NCBI GenBank assembly: GCA_016866355.1
Contig: VGMN01000003.1
Span: 115,111 to 179,110, forward strand
Direction: 5' to 3'
Length of the DNA: 64,000 nucleotides
DNA from: Bacteroidota bacterium
GTDB lineage: Bacteria; Bacteroidota; Bacteroidia; Chitinophagales; Chitinophagaceae
The notes below the pieces were generated by a model. That model saw only the letters and a list, made by a program, of their open reading frames with translations, was not told the origin of the DNA and did not search any database. The translations under genes were made by a program, and so were the position numbers. Shown one piece after another: positions 33,213 to 41,484 of this stretch; the first letter of the stretch is position 1; the number at the start of each line of letters is the position of its first letter.

Positions 33213-35006
33213 TCAGAAACAGTAGTGGCCCTGTTCCAAGAGCTGGTCTGCAATTTGTCTGCGTGCCGCCTTGGCATTGAAAGGATCCGCCTTGGTAAAA
33301 CGCTTCAAACCAAGTAGAATCATTCGGCCTTCCTCCCCTTCTGCAAATCCATTGATAGCATCCTTACCATATTTATTAACCCTGTCAGCAGCATCATATA
33401 GATAAGTTCGAAGGATATTCAGTTGCCCGGATACTGCCGCCTCACCTTTCCATACAACCAACTTCATCACGCGTAACAGCGTGCTCTCAGCATGAAAAAC
33501 TTCAATGGACATATCAGCCAGATTCATCAGGATTTCTTGTTCCTTTTCTAGTTTCATCATTAATTTTTGTACAGCAGCACCAGCGGTCATTAGAATGGCC
33601 TTTTTGAGATTAACTATCAATTTTTGCTCAGCAGCAAAAGGCAATTCATCGGAAGCCACAAAATCAGGAATACTCATTAAATCCTTTTGAACTGCCATGG
33701 CAGGTCCCATTAAATCCAAACGTCCGGTCATTGCACGCTTGAGTGTCATATCCAACGCCAATAATCGGTTGATTTCATTAGTACCCTCGTAAATACGATT
33801 GATCCGACTATCCCGATAAGCCCTAGAGATAGCATACTCGGCGCTATAGCCGTTACCACCATGAATCTGTACACCTTCATCAACCGCAAAATCCAATAAT
33901 TCACTTCCATACACTTTTAAGGCGGCGCACTCTATAGCATATTCTTCGGCACCCGCCAACAAGGCTTCTGCAAATGGTTTTCCATCGGCCAGTAACTCCT
34001 GTTCTTTTTCATCAATCCATTTTGCGGTACGATACAAAGCAGACTCCGCTACAAAAGTTCGGATCGCTATTTCTGCAAGCTTATGTTTGATTGCACCAAA
34101 GTTTGCAATGGGTTGTTTGAACTGCTCTCTGGTTTTTGCATATTGAATAGACTGATTCAATGCTGTTCTTGCACCTCCCAACGTAGCAGCACAAAGTTTT
34201 AATCGGCCGATATTGAGAATGTTGAATGCAATCTTGTGCCCTTTCCCAAGTTCGCCCAACATATTTTCCACAGGAATTTTACAATCTTGGAAATATAATT
34301 GAACAGTGGACGAACCTTTGATTCCCATCTTTTGCTCCTCTACTCCTTGTGTAAATCCAGGCGTTCCCCGTTCTACTATAAAAGCAGTAAACTTATCTCC
34401 ATCCACTTTGGCAAAAACGGTATAGACATGCGCAAAGCCACCGTTTGTAATCCAACATTTTTGTCCGTTCAATATATATTGCTTGCCATCAGTGCTTAAT
34501 GTGGCAGTGGTTTTTGCTCCTAAGGCATCACTACCACTATTGGGCTCAGTAAGTCCATAAGCACCTGCCCATTCACCACTAACCAGTTTAGGTAAGTACT
34601 TCAACTTTTGTTCTGATGTTCCAAAATAAAGAATTGGCAACATTCCTATTCCAGTGTGGGCGGCTACCGCTACTGAATAAGAGTGACCCGCACCCAGGTA
34701 TTCATTGACAATAGTGGAGGTTACAAAATCTTTACCTAAGCCACCATACTCCTCAGGTATAGAAGTAGAAAGCAGCCCTAATTCTCCTGTCTTTTTTACC
34801 AAAGAAGGCATAAGCCCTTGTTCTAACGAATCAATACGTTCAATGATAGGGAACACTTCTGTATCCAAAAACTGCATACACATTGCGCGTATCATCTGTT
34901 GCTCTTCAGAAAATTCTTCTGGAATAAATGTTTCAGAAGGATGGGATTCACGAATCAACCATTCACCCCCTTTTAAACTTTGCTTAATAGTTTCTGCTAC
35001 AGACAT
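33213..35006 (-). CDS. Acyl-CoA dehydrogenase family protein
   Basis: A 597-residue flavoprotein for the first step of fatty-acid beta-oxidation. Domains in order: N-terminal helical (PEEFSEEQQMIRAMCMQF near 29), middle beta barrel (GAYGLTEPNSGSDALGAKTT near 150, CWITNGGFAHVYTVFAKVD near 180, MGIKGSSTVQLYF near 230), the C-terminal bundle with YAKTREQFKQPIANFGAIKH near 290 and the IHGGNGYSAEYAISRAYRD block plus YEGTNEINR. An extra about 170-residue C-terminal region is present, as in VLCAD-type members. It follows marR by 11 bases and precedes korB, so it is likely repressor-controlled. Confidence 0.9.
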   Translation of the reverse strand: MSVAETIKQSLKGGEWLIRESHPSETFIPEEFSEEQQMIRAMCMQFLDTEVFPIIERIDSLEQGLMPSLVKKTGELGLLSTSIPEEYGGLGKDFVTSTIVNEYLGAGHSYSVAVAAHTGIGMLPILYFGTSEQKLKYLPKLVSGEWAGAYGLTEPNSGSDALGAKTTATLSTDGKQYILNGQKCWITNGGFAHVYTVFAKVDGDKFTAFIVERGTPGFTQGVEEQKMGIKGSSTVQLYFQDCKIPVENMLGELGKGHKIAFNILNIGRLKLCAATLGGARTALNQSIQYAKTREQFKQPIANFGAIKHKLAEIAIRTFVAESALYRTAKWIDEKEQELLADGKPFAEALLAGAEEYAIECAALKVYGSELLDFAVDEGVQIHGGNGYSAEYAISRAYRDSRINRIYEGTNEINRLLALDMTLKRAMTGRLDLMGPAMAVQKDLMSIPDFVASDELPFAAEQKLIVNLKKAILMTAGAAVQKLMMKLEKEQEILMNLADMSIEVFHAESTLLRVMKLVVWKGEAAVSGQLNILRTYLYDAADRVNKYGKDAINGFAEGEEGRMILLGLKRFTKADPFNAKAARRQIADQLLEQGHYCF

Positions 35007-35017
35007 AAGAATTTATT

Positions 35018-35467
35018 TTAAGTGAGTTTAGCCAGGTTATCATAAACAATTTGTAGTATTTGCTTACAAACTTCCACCTTGTCTGTGGGTACGCCACGTA
35101 ATGCTTCCAGTAAGGTTTGATCTGCCAATTTGAGGGTCTGCTCCTGCAATTGCTGTCCTTCTTTGGTCAGGTAGATCAAATTAATACGCCGATCGTTGGC
35201 AGCCGCTACTCTTTTTACTAATCCCGTTTTTTCCATATTGTCAACTAAACGCGTAATACTGGGCTTATCTCTAAAACTAGCCTTACAAAGTTCTTGTTGG
35301 CTAATCCCATCTTTTTTCCAAAGATGATAGAGTACGCTCCATTGTTCAATGGTCAGATTCAGACCTATCCCATTGAATTTTTTTTGCACGCGACGAGCAA
35401 TAGCTGTAGAGGCAACTCCGGTGATAAAGCTGTACAGTTCTCCACGCTTGAATTGGTTGTTTGGCAT
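35018..35467 (-). CDS. MarR family transcriptional regulator
   Basis: A 149-residue dimeric winged-helix regulator. VASTAIARRVQKKFNGIGLN forms the dimer helix, followed by QWSVLYHLWKKDGISQQELC near 40-60, the recognition region FRDKPSITRLVDNMEKTGLV near 64 and wing ANDRRINLIYLTKEGQQL near 90, with a C-terminal dimerisation helix. The operator-like palindrome directly before its start suggests autoregulation. It heads an operon with an acyl-CoA dehydrogenase and korB genes, so the likely ligand is an acyl-CoA or related metabolite; this is inference. Confidence 0.9.
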   Translation of the reverse strand: MPNNQFKRGELYSFITGVASTAIARRVQKKFNGIGLNLTIEQWSVLYHLWKKDGISQQELCKASFRDKPSITRLVDNMEKTGLVKRVAAANDRRINLIYLTKEGQQLQEQTLKLADQTLLEALRGVPTDKVEVCKQILQIVYDNLAKLT

Positions 35468-35487
35468 ATAGTTGTTTAAGCAACTAT
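35468..35487. promoter_or_regulatory. Operator-like palindrome of the marR operon
   Basis: The 20 bases read ATAGTTGTTTAAGCAACTAT. The two arms are inverted repeats except for one mismatched pair, a form typical of MarR-family operators (core TTGnTTAAnCAA). It starts directly after the -7 box (35495-35488) and ends at the base before the ATG at 35467, so a bound MarR dimer would block transcription initiation. Confidence 0.75.
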
Positions 35488-35518
35488 CAAATTTACGTCA
35501 TTCCCCACTACTTGCCAA
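35488..35518 (-). promoter_or_regulatory. Promoter of the marR-acyl-CoA dehydrogenase-korB operon
   Basis: On the minus strand a TTG at 35518-35516 is followed by a 20-base spacer and TAAATTTG at 35495-35488, an exact TAnnTTTG match. The palindromic operator follows immediately. Confidence 0.7.
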
Positions 35519-35562
35519 TGAGCTAAAAAAAATTAACAATAGAAAGCGTGCACAGGCCTTGG

Positions 35563-35570
35563 TAGATTTG
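35563..35570 (+). promoter_or_regulatory. Promoter -7 box of the glycosyltransferase gene
   Basis: TAGATTTG matches TAnnTTTG exactly and ends 4 bases before the ATG at 35575, predicting a leaderless mRNA. No clear -33 element. Confidence 0.55.
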
Positions 35571-35574
35571 TACC

Positions 35575-36696
35575 ATGCTACTCCCAGGACTATTGATTTT
35601 AGCTACATTTCTTTATGGAGGCTTACTCTATTATTTTAAGTGGGGCTGGGAGGCTATACCGCAAGATCCTGATCCGTCAATTCAACAAACAGATTGGCCC
35701 CTTGTTGCCATTATAATCCCTGCCCGTAATGAGGAGCAAAATATTGGCAATCTATTGCAAGCGCTGGCTACACAATCATACCCACTCAACAAAATGGAGG
35801 TATTGGTTATTGATGACCACTCTACAGATAGAACAGCAGCCATTGTGAGTCAATTTCCTTTTGCAAAAAGTATTTTATTGGAAGAAGAGGGAATTGTAGC
35901 CTATAAAAAGAAGGCACTGGAAAAAGGTATTGCTAATACCAAGGCTGCTTGGATTTTATGTACAGATGCTGACTGTATCCCCACAACGGACTGGGTTTTG
36001 ATAATGATGCAAGCCCTACTTTCAAAACAGGCCAGCTTTTTGGCTGCTCCAGTTTACTTGAAAAATAATGGCAGTTTATTAGGTCGATTTCAAACGCTTG
36101 ATTTTTTAGTATTACAAGGAATTACCGGAGCCGGGCTTCAATTACGGTTTATTTATATGGCCAATGGGGCTAATCTCGGATATCCGCGTACGGTATTTGA
36201 AACGGTTAAGGGTTATGAAGGCAATGAAAAGGTAGCCTCTGGTGATGATTTTTTTCTTTTACATAAAATAAAAGAACAGCCCGCTGCTCAAATTTATTTT
36301 CTAAAAAAGCAGCAAGCTATTATGCAAACAACTGCGATGCCTGATTGGACCTCTTTCATACAACAACGAATTCGCTGGGCCAGCAAGTCTCCCTATTACT
36401 CAGATATACCATTAAAAATAGTGTTGGCCAGTGTATGGATGTATAATACGTTACTAGTTGTTGGGGCGTTACTTACCATACTTAATCCCACTACCGGAAA
36501 GCTACTCCTTGTAGTATGGCTTTGTAAAACCATTGTAGAGTGGCCTTTTGTAAAAAGCGTAGCAGGATATTTTAATCATCACATACGGTGGTTAGAATTT
36601 TTTCTTTTTCAGCCCTTGCATGTGTTATATATTACCGGAACCGGACTATTGGGGCTGCAAGGATCCTATGAATGGAAAGGCCGTCAGCTCCGCTGA
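35575..36696 (+). CDS. Membrane glycosyltransferase family 2
   Basis: A 373-residue GT-A transferase with an N-terminal membrane helix (LLPGLLILATFLYGGLLYYF) and two to three C-terminal helices (VWMYNTLLVVGALLTILNP and following). The catalytic domain has VAIIIPARNEEQNIGNLLQA near 45, VLVIDDHSTDRTAAIV near 76, AWILCTDADCIPTTDWVL near 120 (the DxD), and FIQQRIRWASKSPYYSD near 258 (QRxRW-like). This arrangement fits processive or lipid-linked glycan synthases of the CESA-like group. Acceptor and donor unknown. Confidence 0.82.
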   Translation: MLLPGLLILATFLYGGLLYYFKWGWEAIPQDPDPSIQQTDWPLVAIIIPARNEEQNIGNLLQALATQSYPLNKMEVLVIDDHSTDRTAAIVSQFPFAKSILLEEEGIVAYKKKALEKGIANTKAAWILCTDADCIPTTDWVLIMMQALLSKQASFLAAPVYLKNNGSLLGRFQTLDFLVLQGITGAGLQLRFIYMANGANLGYPRTVFETVKGYEGNEKVASGDDFFLLHKIKEQPAAQIYFLKKQQAIMQTTAMPDWTSFIQQRIRWASKSPYYSDIPLKIVLASVWMYNTLLVVGALLTILNPTTGKLLLVVWLCKTIVEWPFVKSVAGYFNHHIRWLEFFLFQPLHVLYITGTGLLGLQGSYEWKGRQLR

Positions 36697-36729
36697 TCAA
36701 TCTCCTGCTAAAAAATTAATCAAATGCTA

Positions 36730-36737
36730 TAGTTTTG
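36730..36737 (+). promoter_or_regulatory. Promoter -7 box of the DUF3078 gene
   Basis: TAGTTTTG, an exact TAnnTTTG match, lies 18 bases upstream of the ATG at 36756, so transcription of the DUF3078-trmB-ATL group could start here rather than only from the upstream gene. Confidence 0.45.
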
Positions 36738-36755
36738 ATGGACTAACCCACAAAC

Positions 36756-37697
36756 ATGTCCAACCTACGTTTGTCTGTTTTTGTTTTATTCCATTTGCTA
36801 TTAGCAGGATCAATTACTAATGCGCAGGATGCTACGATTCGAAAATTACAAGTAGAATCATTGCGTCCGGTAAAAAAATATGTCCCAGATTCCTTAATAA
36901 AAAAATGGAAGTCAGGAGGAAACTATACGCTGACAGTTGGACAGGGCAGTTTAAGTAATTGGGCTGCGGGTGGAGATCAATTCTCGTTTACACTGAATAC
37001 CATTCTTCAGCTCTTTTCCTACTATCGTAAAGGACGTAATAGCTGGGATAACACGTTAGACATTTTCTTTGGTTACATCAATACTACCTCATTGGGTAGT
37101 CGCAAAAATGATGACCGTTTTGATTTGATTTCCAAATACGGTTATTCACTCAATAAAAAAATAAACCTGGCTACATTGTTTAATGTTCGTTCGCAATTTA
37201 TCCCAGGCTATACTTATCCGAATAATGTAAAAACATTTGCCTCAACGTTTTTGTCTCCGGGTTATGTTATTTTCAGCCAAGGCCTTGATTTTAGACCTAG
37301 CAAACAATTTTCTGTTTTCTTTTCGCCCATTACAGCACGTTGGGTTATTGTTACCAATGAGACATTATCGAATCGGGGGGAGTATGGCGTCAAGTCCAGG
37401 TCTAAAAGCATTGGACAATTTGGTGCATTTGGAACTTTCACCGTTGAAAAAAATTTTAATAAAAAGGTATTGTACAAAGCCAGGATTGACTTATTCTCTA
37501 ATTACCAGCGTAAGCCACAAAATATAGATCTATTTGTAACCAATGTATTGACCACCAAGATTGGAAAAAACTTAGCACTCAGCTGGAACGTTGATTTAAT
37601 TTATGACGACGATGTGCGATTGTTTGGATCTAAAAAAACTTCTCCTGGATTGCAAGCAAAATCAATTATTGGTTTTGGATTGCAAGTAAAATTTTAA
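36756..37697 (+). CDS. DUF3078 family outer membrane-type protein
   Basis: A 313-residue exported protein: signal peptide MSNLRLSVFVLFHLLLAGSI ending at NAQ, then the DUF3078 motif GNYTLTVGQGSLSNWAAGGD near 53 and NSWDNTLDIFFGYINTTSLG near 92. It continues as amphipathic strands and ends with an aromatic-position C-terminus SIIGFGLQVKF, as in outer-membrane barrels. Function unknown. trmB follows after 1 base. Confidence 0.85.
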   Translation: MSNLRLSVFVLFHLLLAGSITNAQDATIRKLQVESLRPVKKYVPDSLIKKWKSGGNYTLTVGQGSLSNWAAGGDQFSFTLNTILQLFSYYRKGRNSWDNTLDIFFGYINTTSLGSRKNDDRFDLISKYGYSLNKKINLATLFNVRSQFIPGYTYPNNVKTFASTFLSPGYVIFSQGLDFRPSKQFSVFFSPITARWVIVTNETLSNRGEYGVKSRSKSIGQFGAFGTFTVEKNFNKKVLYKARIDLFSNYQRKPQNIDLFVTNVLTTKIGKNLALSWNVDLIYDDDVRLFGSKKTSPGLQAKSIIGFGLQVKF

Positions 37698-37698
37698 A

Positions 37699-38415
37699 AT
37701 GGGTCAAAAAAAATTGATTCGGTTTGCGGAGTTAAAATCATTCTCAAATGTGCTGGAGTTCCCATCAAAGGCAGCGGGGAATTGGTCAACTATATTTGAC
37801 AACAATAATCCAATTACACTAGAACTTGCCTGTGGTAAAGGTGAATATGCGTTGGGGCTAGGCCGATTATTTCCAGACAGAAATTTGATAGGCGTTGATA
37901 TAAAGGGAAATAGAATCTGGGTAGGAGCCCGAAAAGCGCTGGAAGAATCACTTTCAAACGTTCGATTTCTTCGTGCACAAATTGAGCAGCTAACTGATTT
38001 TTTTGCCCCACAAGAAGTAGCAGAAATATGGATCACGTTTCCTGATCCACAGTTACGGTTTTCGAAAGCGAAAAAAAGATTGACACATCCCCGCTTTCTT
38101 CGTCTTTATCAAAAAATTCTTTCGCCTGGTGGACGTATTCATCTAAAGACTGATAGCCCTGCGCTGTATTCCTTTACCTGTTTAGTAACGGAACACTACC
38201 ATTGTCCCATTTATACTAAATCAGAGGATGTATATGGACAAGCGGCCGTATCACCCAGTTTGTCAATCAAAACACATTATGAGTCACTGGATATTGCGGG
38301 TAGTAACCGAATTTATTATTGTTCTTTTTCGCTACCCGATTCACTAGGAACAGCAAGCACGGATCAATCTTTTAAAGAAATACTGGCACAGCATGAAGGA
38401 ATCGAAGCTCCCTAA
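37699..38415 (+). CDS. trmB: tRNA (guanine-N7)-methyltransferase
   Basis: It methylates G46 in the variable loop of tRNAs with S-adenosylmethionine. The 238-residue protein has the SAM pocket LELACGKGEYALGLGRLFPD near 33, IGVDIKGNRIWVGA near 55, the conserved ITFPDPQLRFSKAKKRL near 113 and RIHLKTDSPALYSFT near 146. It is slightly longer than some relatives at both ends. Its last 23 bases overlap the alkyltransferase-like gene. Confidence 0.93.
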   Translation: MGQKKLIRFAELKSFSNVLEFPSKAAGNWSTIFDNNNPITLELACGKGEYALGLGRLFPDRNLIGVDIKGNRIWVGARKALEESLSNVRFLRAQIEQLTDFFAPQEVAEIWITFPDPQLRFSKAKKRLTHPRFLRLYQKILSPGGRIHLKTDSPALYSFTCLVTEHYHCPIYTKSEDVYGQAAVSPSLSIKTHYESLDIAGSNRIYYCSFSLPDSLGTASTDQSFKEILAQHEGIEAP

Positions 38416-38776
38416 ACAACCCTTAAAAAAACTGTTACCCTCGGGGAGTCCTGAAAATGATTTCTTCAACCAGGTATGGGACTTGGTGCGTCAAATTCCA
38501 AAAGGTCGTGTTACATCCTATGGCGCTATTGCAGCTGCATTAGGTGTCAAGTCTGGAGCCAGAATGGTTGGCTGGGCAATGAATAGCAGCCATGGACAAA
38601 ATCCGATAGTACCTGCCCACAGAGTGGTAAACAGAATGGGTCAGTTATCAGGTAAAAATCATTTTGCCTCCCCTACCCTCATGCAAGAATTACTTGAGAA
38701 AGAAAAAATAAAGGTGATCAATGACCAGATCATCAACTTTGAAAAACACTTTTGGGATCCCCTTAAGGAATTATAG
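38393..38776 (+). CDS. Alkyltransferase-like protein (MGMT family, no catalytic cysteine)
   Basis: A 127-residue DNA-binding protein of the O6-alkylguanine transferase fold: NQVWDLVRQIPKGRVTSYGA near 26-45 (helix-turn-helix), ARMVGWAMNSSHGQ near 56, then PAHRVVNRMGQLSG at 74-87. The alkyl-acceptor motif PCHRV of true transferases reads PAHRV, with Ala75 instead of Cys, so it should bind but not repair O6-alkylguanine. Such proteins flag damage for nucleotide excision repair. The start overlaps trmB by 23 bases; a later start is possible but would cut the first conserved helix little. Confidence 0.82.
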   Translation: MKESKLPKQPLKKLLPSGSPENDFFNQVWDLVRQIPKGRVTSYGAIAAALGVKSGARMVGWAMNSSHGQNPIVPAHRVVNRMGQLSGKNHFASPTLMQELLEKEKIKVINDQIINFEKHFWDPLKEL

Positions 38777-38777
38777 A

Positions 38778-39320
38778 CTACTGATAGTACGGACTAATTA
38801 GCCAGTACACCAGCACACCAGTTACCGCTACATAAAACCAAATTGGCCAAGTTATTTTAGCTAATTTTTTATGCGCAGGCCACTCACTAATCAGGGCACG
38901 ATAAGCGGTAAATAAAATAAATGGCAGAATCAATCCGGCAAGCGGAATATGTGTAAAGAGAATCACATAATAAATTGTTTTTAACGTACCGCTACCACCA
39001 AAACTAGTTTCCCCTGCCAATAAATGATGGGCAATATAGCTTAGAAGAAATACCACAGACAACAAGAGAGCTGCCATCATAAAATTACGATGCAGTGCAT
39101 ACTGCTTTCTTTTCACGGCCCATAAAGCCGCTATTAAAAGAATTGCCACGGTACCATTGATAAAAGCATTAGCAGTAGCAAAGACATGTACATCAAAACC
39201 AAGATCCACGTCAAGTTTAATTCGTCCTAATACAACTACCGCAGTAAAAACAATCAATGAAAAAGCAATAATTAACCGGCTAGCCAACTTATCATTCTTT
39301 TGCAAATAAGGCTGTAGCAT
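38778..39320 (-). CDS. DUF420 family membrane protein
   Basis: A 180-residue protein with about five membrane helices (LIIAFSLIVFTAVVVLG, ATANAFINGTVAILLIAALW, FMMAALLLSVVFLLSYIAHH, VILFTHIPLAGLILPFILFT, and WPIWFYVAVTGVLVYWLI). DUF420 proteins lie beside cytochrome oxidase and SCO genes in many bacteria; the pattern of His residues in the helices (HHLL, HIPL) could hold heme or copper, but this is inference. It is the last gene of the ACIII-oxidase operon, 3 bases after SCO. Confidence 0.85.
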   Translation of the reverse strand: MLQPYLQKNDKLASRLIIAFSLIVFTAVVVLGRIKLDVDLGFDVHVFATANAFINGTVAILLIAALWAVKRKQYALHRNFMMAALLLSVVFLLSYIAHHLLAGETSFGGSGTLKTIYYVILFTHIPLAGLILPFILFTAYRALISEWPAHKKLAKITWPIWFYVAVTGVLVYWLISPYYQ

Positions 39321-39323
39321 ATA

Positions 39324-40124
39324 TTATGATTTATTTTTCTTTAATAGTACCATCAATAAAAATACACCCAGGATAGCCAGCAAGAATGAAATGGCCATCA
39401 CCAGCAATTTGCCTTCAAAGAAGCTTCTTCGATTCGGGTTCTTTTCCATTGTGAGCAAAATGATATCTCGCTGCAACTGGGATAGCTCATCGGGATCTAA
39501 GCCACTATAATAGCCACGGACCTGATGGTTAGCATCAATCAATACAAACTTATCACTATGAACAAAATTAGTATCCACCTTTTCGCCATCAAGAACGCCC
39601 AATTTCATCTCATCGATTGCAAGGGAATAAATTTGTTTCTTATCCCCGGTTAACAACCACCAGGTTTCAGGGTTAATCTGAAATCGATTAGCCCAATATT
39701 GCAGACGAGCAAGACTATCTCTTTCCGGGTCAATGCTAAACGAAAGAAAATGAATATCCCGGTTGGTCCGATCACCTACTCTCTTCCCATTATGAATGGT
39801 TTCTGCCAATCGCTTCATATTCTGCGTCATCCCAGGGCATATTGTAGGGCAGCGCGTAAAAAAGAAATCAGCAACAATGATTTTTCCCTGCAATGCGTCC
39901 CAACCCACTTGATTCCCCAGTTGATTTTGCAGCGAAAAATCCGCTAAGCGGTGCCACGCTGTATCAATTACTTTTTTTCCTCGTTTGGTAGTTTGATAGA
40001 CGGAGTCAGGAAAATAATGCCGGGGCAGCATGATGGCATCCCGACTATTTACCTCTACAATCCAATAAGAGAGTAGCGGTATAATCAGCGCGATTAATAT
40101 TCCGTATAACGCAGTTTTATTCAG
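39324..40124 (-). CDS. SCO family copper chaperone, probable CTG start
   Basis: A thioredoxin-fold protein that delivers copper to CuA of cytochrome oxidase subunit II. Counted from 40124 it has 266 residues. FFFTRCPTICPGMTQNMKRL near 87 carries the copper CxxxC, and FVHSDKFVLIDANHQVRGYY near 193 the copper histidine. A C-terminal helix LLVMAISFLLAILGVFLLMV follows. The first ATG (40031) omits a membrane anchor, yet upstream codons in frame read NKTALYGILIALIIPLLSYW; the only start-like codon before them is CTG at 40124, three bases after the stop of the subunit IV gene. Confidence 0.72.
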   Translation of the reverse strand: MNKTALYGILIALIIPLLSYWIVEVNSRDAIMLPRHYFPDSVYQTTKRGKKVIDTAWHRLADFSLQNQLGNQVGWDALQGKIIVADFFFTRCPTICPGMTQNMKRLAETIHNGKRVGDRTNRDIHFLSFSIDPERDSLARLQYWANRFQINPETWWLLTGDKKQIYSLAIDEMKLGVLDGEKVDTNFVHSDKFVLIDANHQVRGYYSGLDPDELSQLQRDIILLTMEKNPNRRSFFEGKLLVMAISFLLAILGVFLLMVLLKKNKS

Positions 40125-40126
40125 GC

Positions 40127-40537
40127 CTAGTGTTTAGTAGGCATAGTAGACTCCTTGTAATGCGCGTCATATTTATTGCGCAGGTTCTTGTAGGAGTTAC
40201 CATCCCAGATGAAAGCAGCAATAAACCAAATGAATAGCAGCAAGGGCACTACAATGGTCATAATCATATTACGAATTTCATCACCCAAGTGCATGAAAAC
40301 AGAAACAATATAGTACGCCTTTGCCAAGGTCAGGATACAAACCATTCCTTTAAACATCAACACTAATAATTCATTGGGAGCTTCCCCTTTGTGCATGTTG
40401 TAGATGAGCAAGCCTATGGCCAACTCAACGACGGTTAAAATAGAAAGCAGAATAGTTGTATTCTTTACTTTCTTTTTAAAAGTTGCATCGTCTGTATGAT
40501 GATGAATAGTTACTTCTTCAAAAGCGGGATGTTGCAT
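40127..40537 (-). CDS. Cytochrome c oxidase subunit IV family protein
   Basis: A 136-residue small subunit. After a soluble start with HHHTDDATFKKKVKNTTILL it has three hydrophobic helices (LLSILTVVELAIGLLIYNMH, LMFKGMVCILTLAKAYYIVS and MIMTIVVPLLLFIWFIAAFI) and a charged tail. This is the prokaryotic COX4 (caa3-type) pattern, which stabilises the oxidase. Sits between subunit III and SCO, in operon. Confidence 0.85.
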   Translation of the reverse strand: MQHPAFEEVTIHHHTDDATFKKKVKNTTILLSILTVVELAIGLLIYNMHKGEAPNELLVLMFKGMVCILTLAKAYYIVSVFMHLGDEIRNMIMTIVVPLLLFIWFIAAFIWDGNSYKNLRNKYDAHYKESTMPTKH

Positions 40538-40567
40538 ATCAATTCAATTTCGGTTACTAAAATTCGT

Positions 40568-41449
40568 TTAGATCAAATAAAAACATAAGAATACAAATAC
40601 CCATACCAGATCCACAAAGTGCCAGTATAGTCCTGTTTTTTCAATCATGAGATAATGACCACGACGAGCAAATACATCTTTTTGCGTCATGATCAGCATG
40701 ATGATATTTATAATTACACCAGAGAAAACGTGAAATCCATGAAATCCGGTAATGCCATAAAAGTATCCCCCAAAGGCAACCGGACCGTTTTCACGAATAT
40801 GTAATCCCTCTACATCAATTGCTTTAATCAAATCAGCATTGGATAGGGCCGCAAAATTGGTATGTGCTGCACCCTCATGACCATGTCCACCCATCTCAGC
40901 CAAACGAACCAAGGTTTCACGAGGCGTGTTTTGAATAGCGGTGGCTATATCAGCTTGAGAGGCTAAATCGCCCCAGGGATTAATACGAGTAGTCTGTCCT
41001 ACTATATCCAACTGACCGTTTACCAAAATGGCATGTTTGCCTGTAATTAAGTGATGCCATTCCCAAGCTTGACAACCCAGGAAGGCCGCTCCGCCTACAA
41101 TTGTCCAGAACAACCATTTAATTACTCCTTGCTTATCGTTATTATGTCCTGCATGTACTGCCAACACCATAGTTACAGAAGAAATGATGAGGATGAAGGT
41201 CATAACGCTCACAAAGGCCAAGGGTAAATTGGCATGACCCGCACCTGGAAATGCATTGAAAACTACGTTAGGATCGGGCCAAAAATTTTGACTAAAACGA
41301 ATGGTACCATAGGAAATGAGAAAGGCGCCAAATGTGAAGGCGTCGCTCATGAGAAAATACCACATCATGAGTTTTCCATACTCCAGGTTAAAGGGACTTT
41401 TACCCCCCGTCCACCATTTTGTTTGTTGTACAGCTGCAGTTGTTGCCAT
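40568..41449 (-). CDS. Cytochrome c oxidase subunit III, with large loop insert
   Basis: A 293-residue heme-copper oxidase subunit III. YGKLMMWYFLMSDAFTFGAF near 24 and the C-terminal HGFHVFSGVIINIIM near 237 and KTGLYWHFVDLVWVFVFLCF near 271 are the family hallmarks. Between helices (residues about 137-225) is a soluble stretch with WHHLITGKHAILVNGQL, ASQADIATAIQN and HGHEGAAHTNF that short subunit III proteins lack. A second, shorter subunit III gene precedes it 35 bases away. Either both subunits assemble, or they are used as alternates. Confidence 0.88.
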   Translation of the reverse strand: MATTAAVQQTKWWTGGKSPFNLEYGKLMMWYFLMSDAFTFGAFLISYGTIRFSQNFWPDPNVVFNAFPGAGHANLPLAFVSVMTFILIISSVTMVLAVHAGHNNDKQGVIKWLFWTIVGGAAFLGCQAWEWHHLITGKHAILVNGQLDIVGQTTRINPWGDLASQADIATAIQNTPRETLVRLAEMGGHGHEGAAHTNFAALSNADLIKAIDVEGLHIRENGPVAFGGYFYGITGFHGFHVFSGVIINIIMLIMTQKDVFARRGHYLMIEKTGLYWHFVDLVWVFVFLCFYLI

Positions 41450-41484
41450 ATCTCGAAATTATACGTTATGTTTTAATCAATTGT

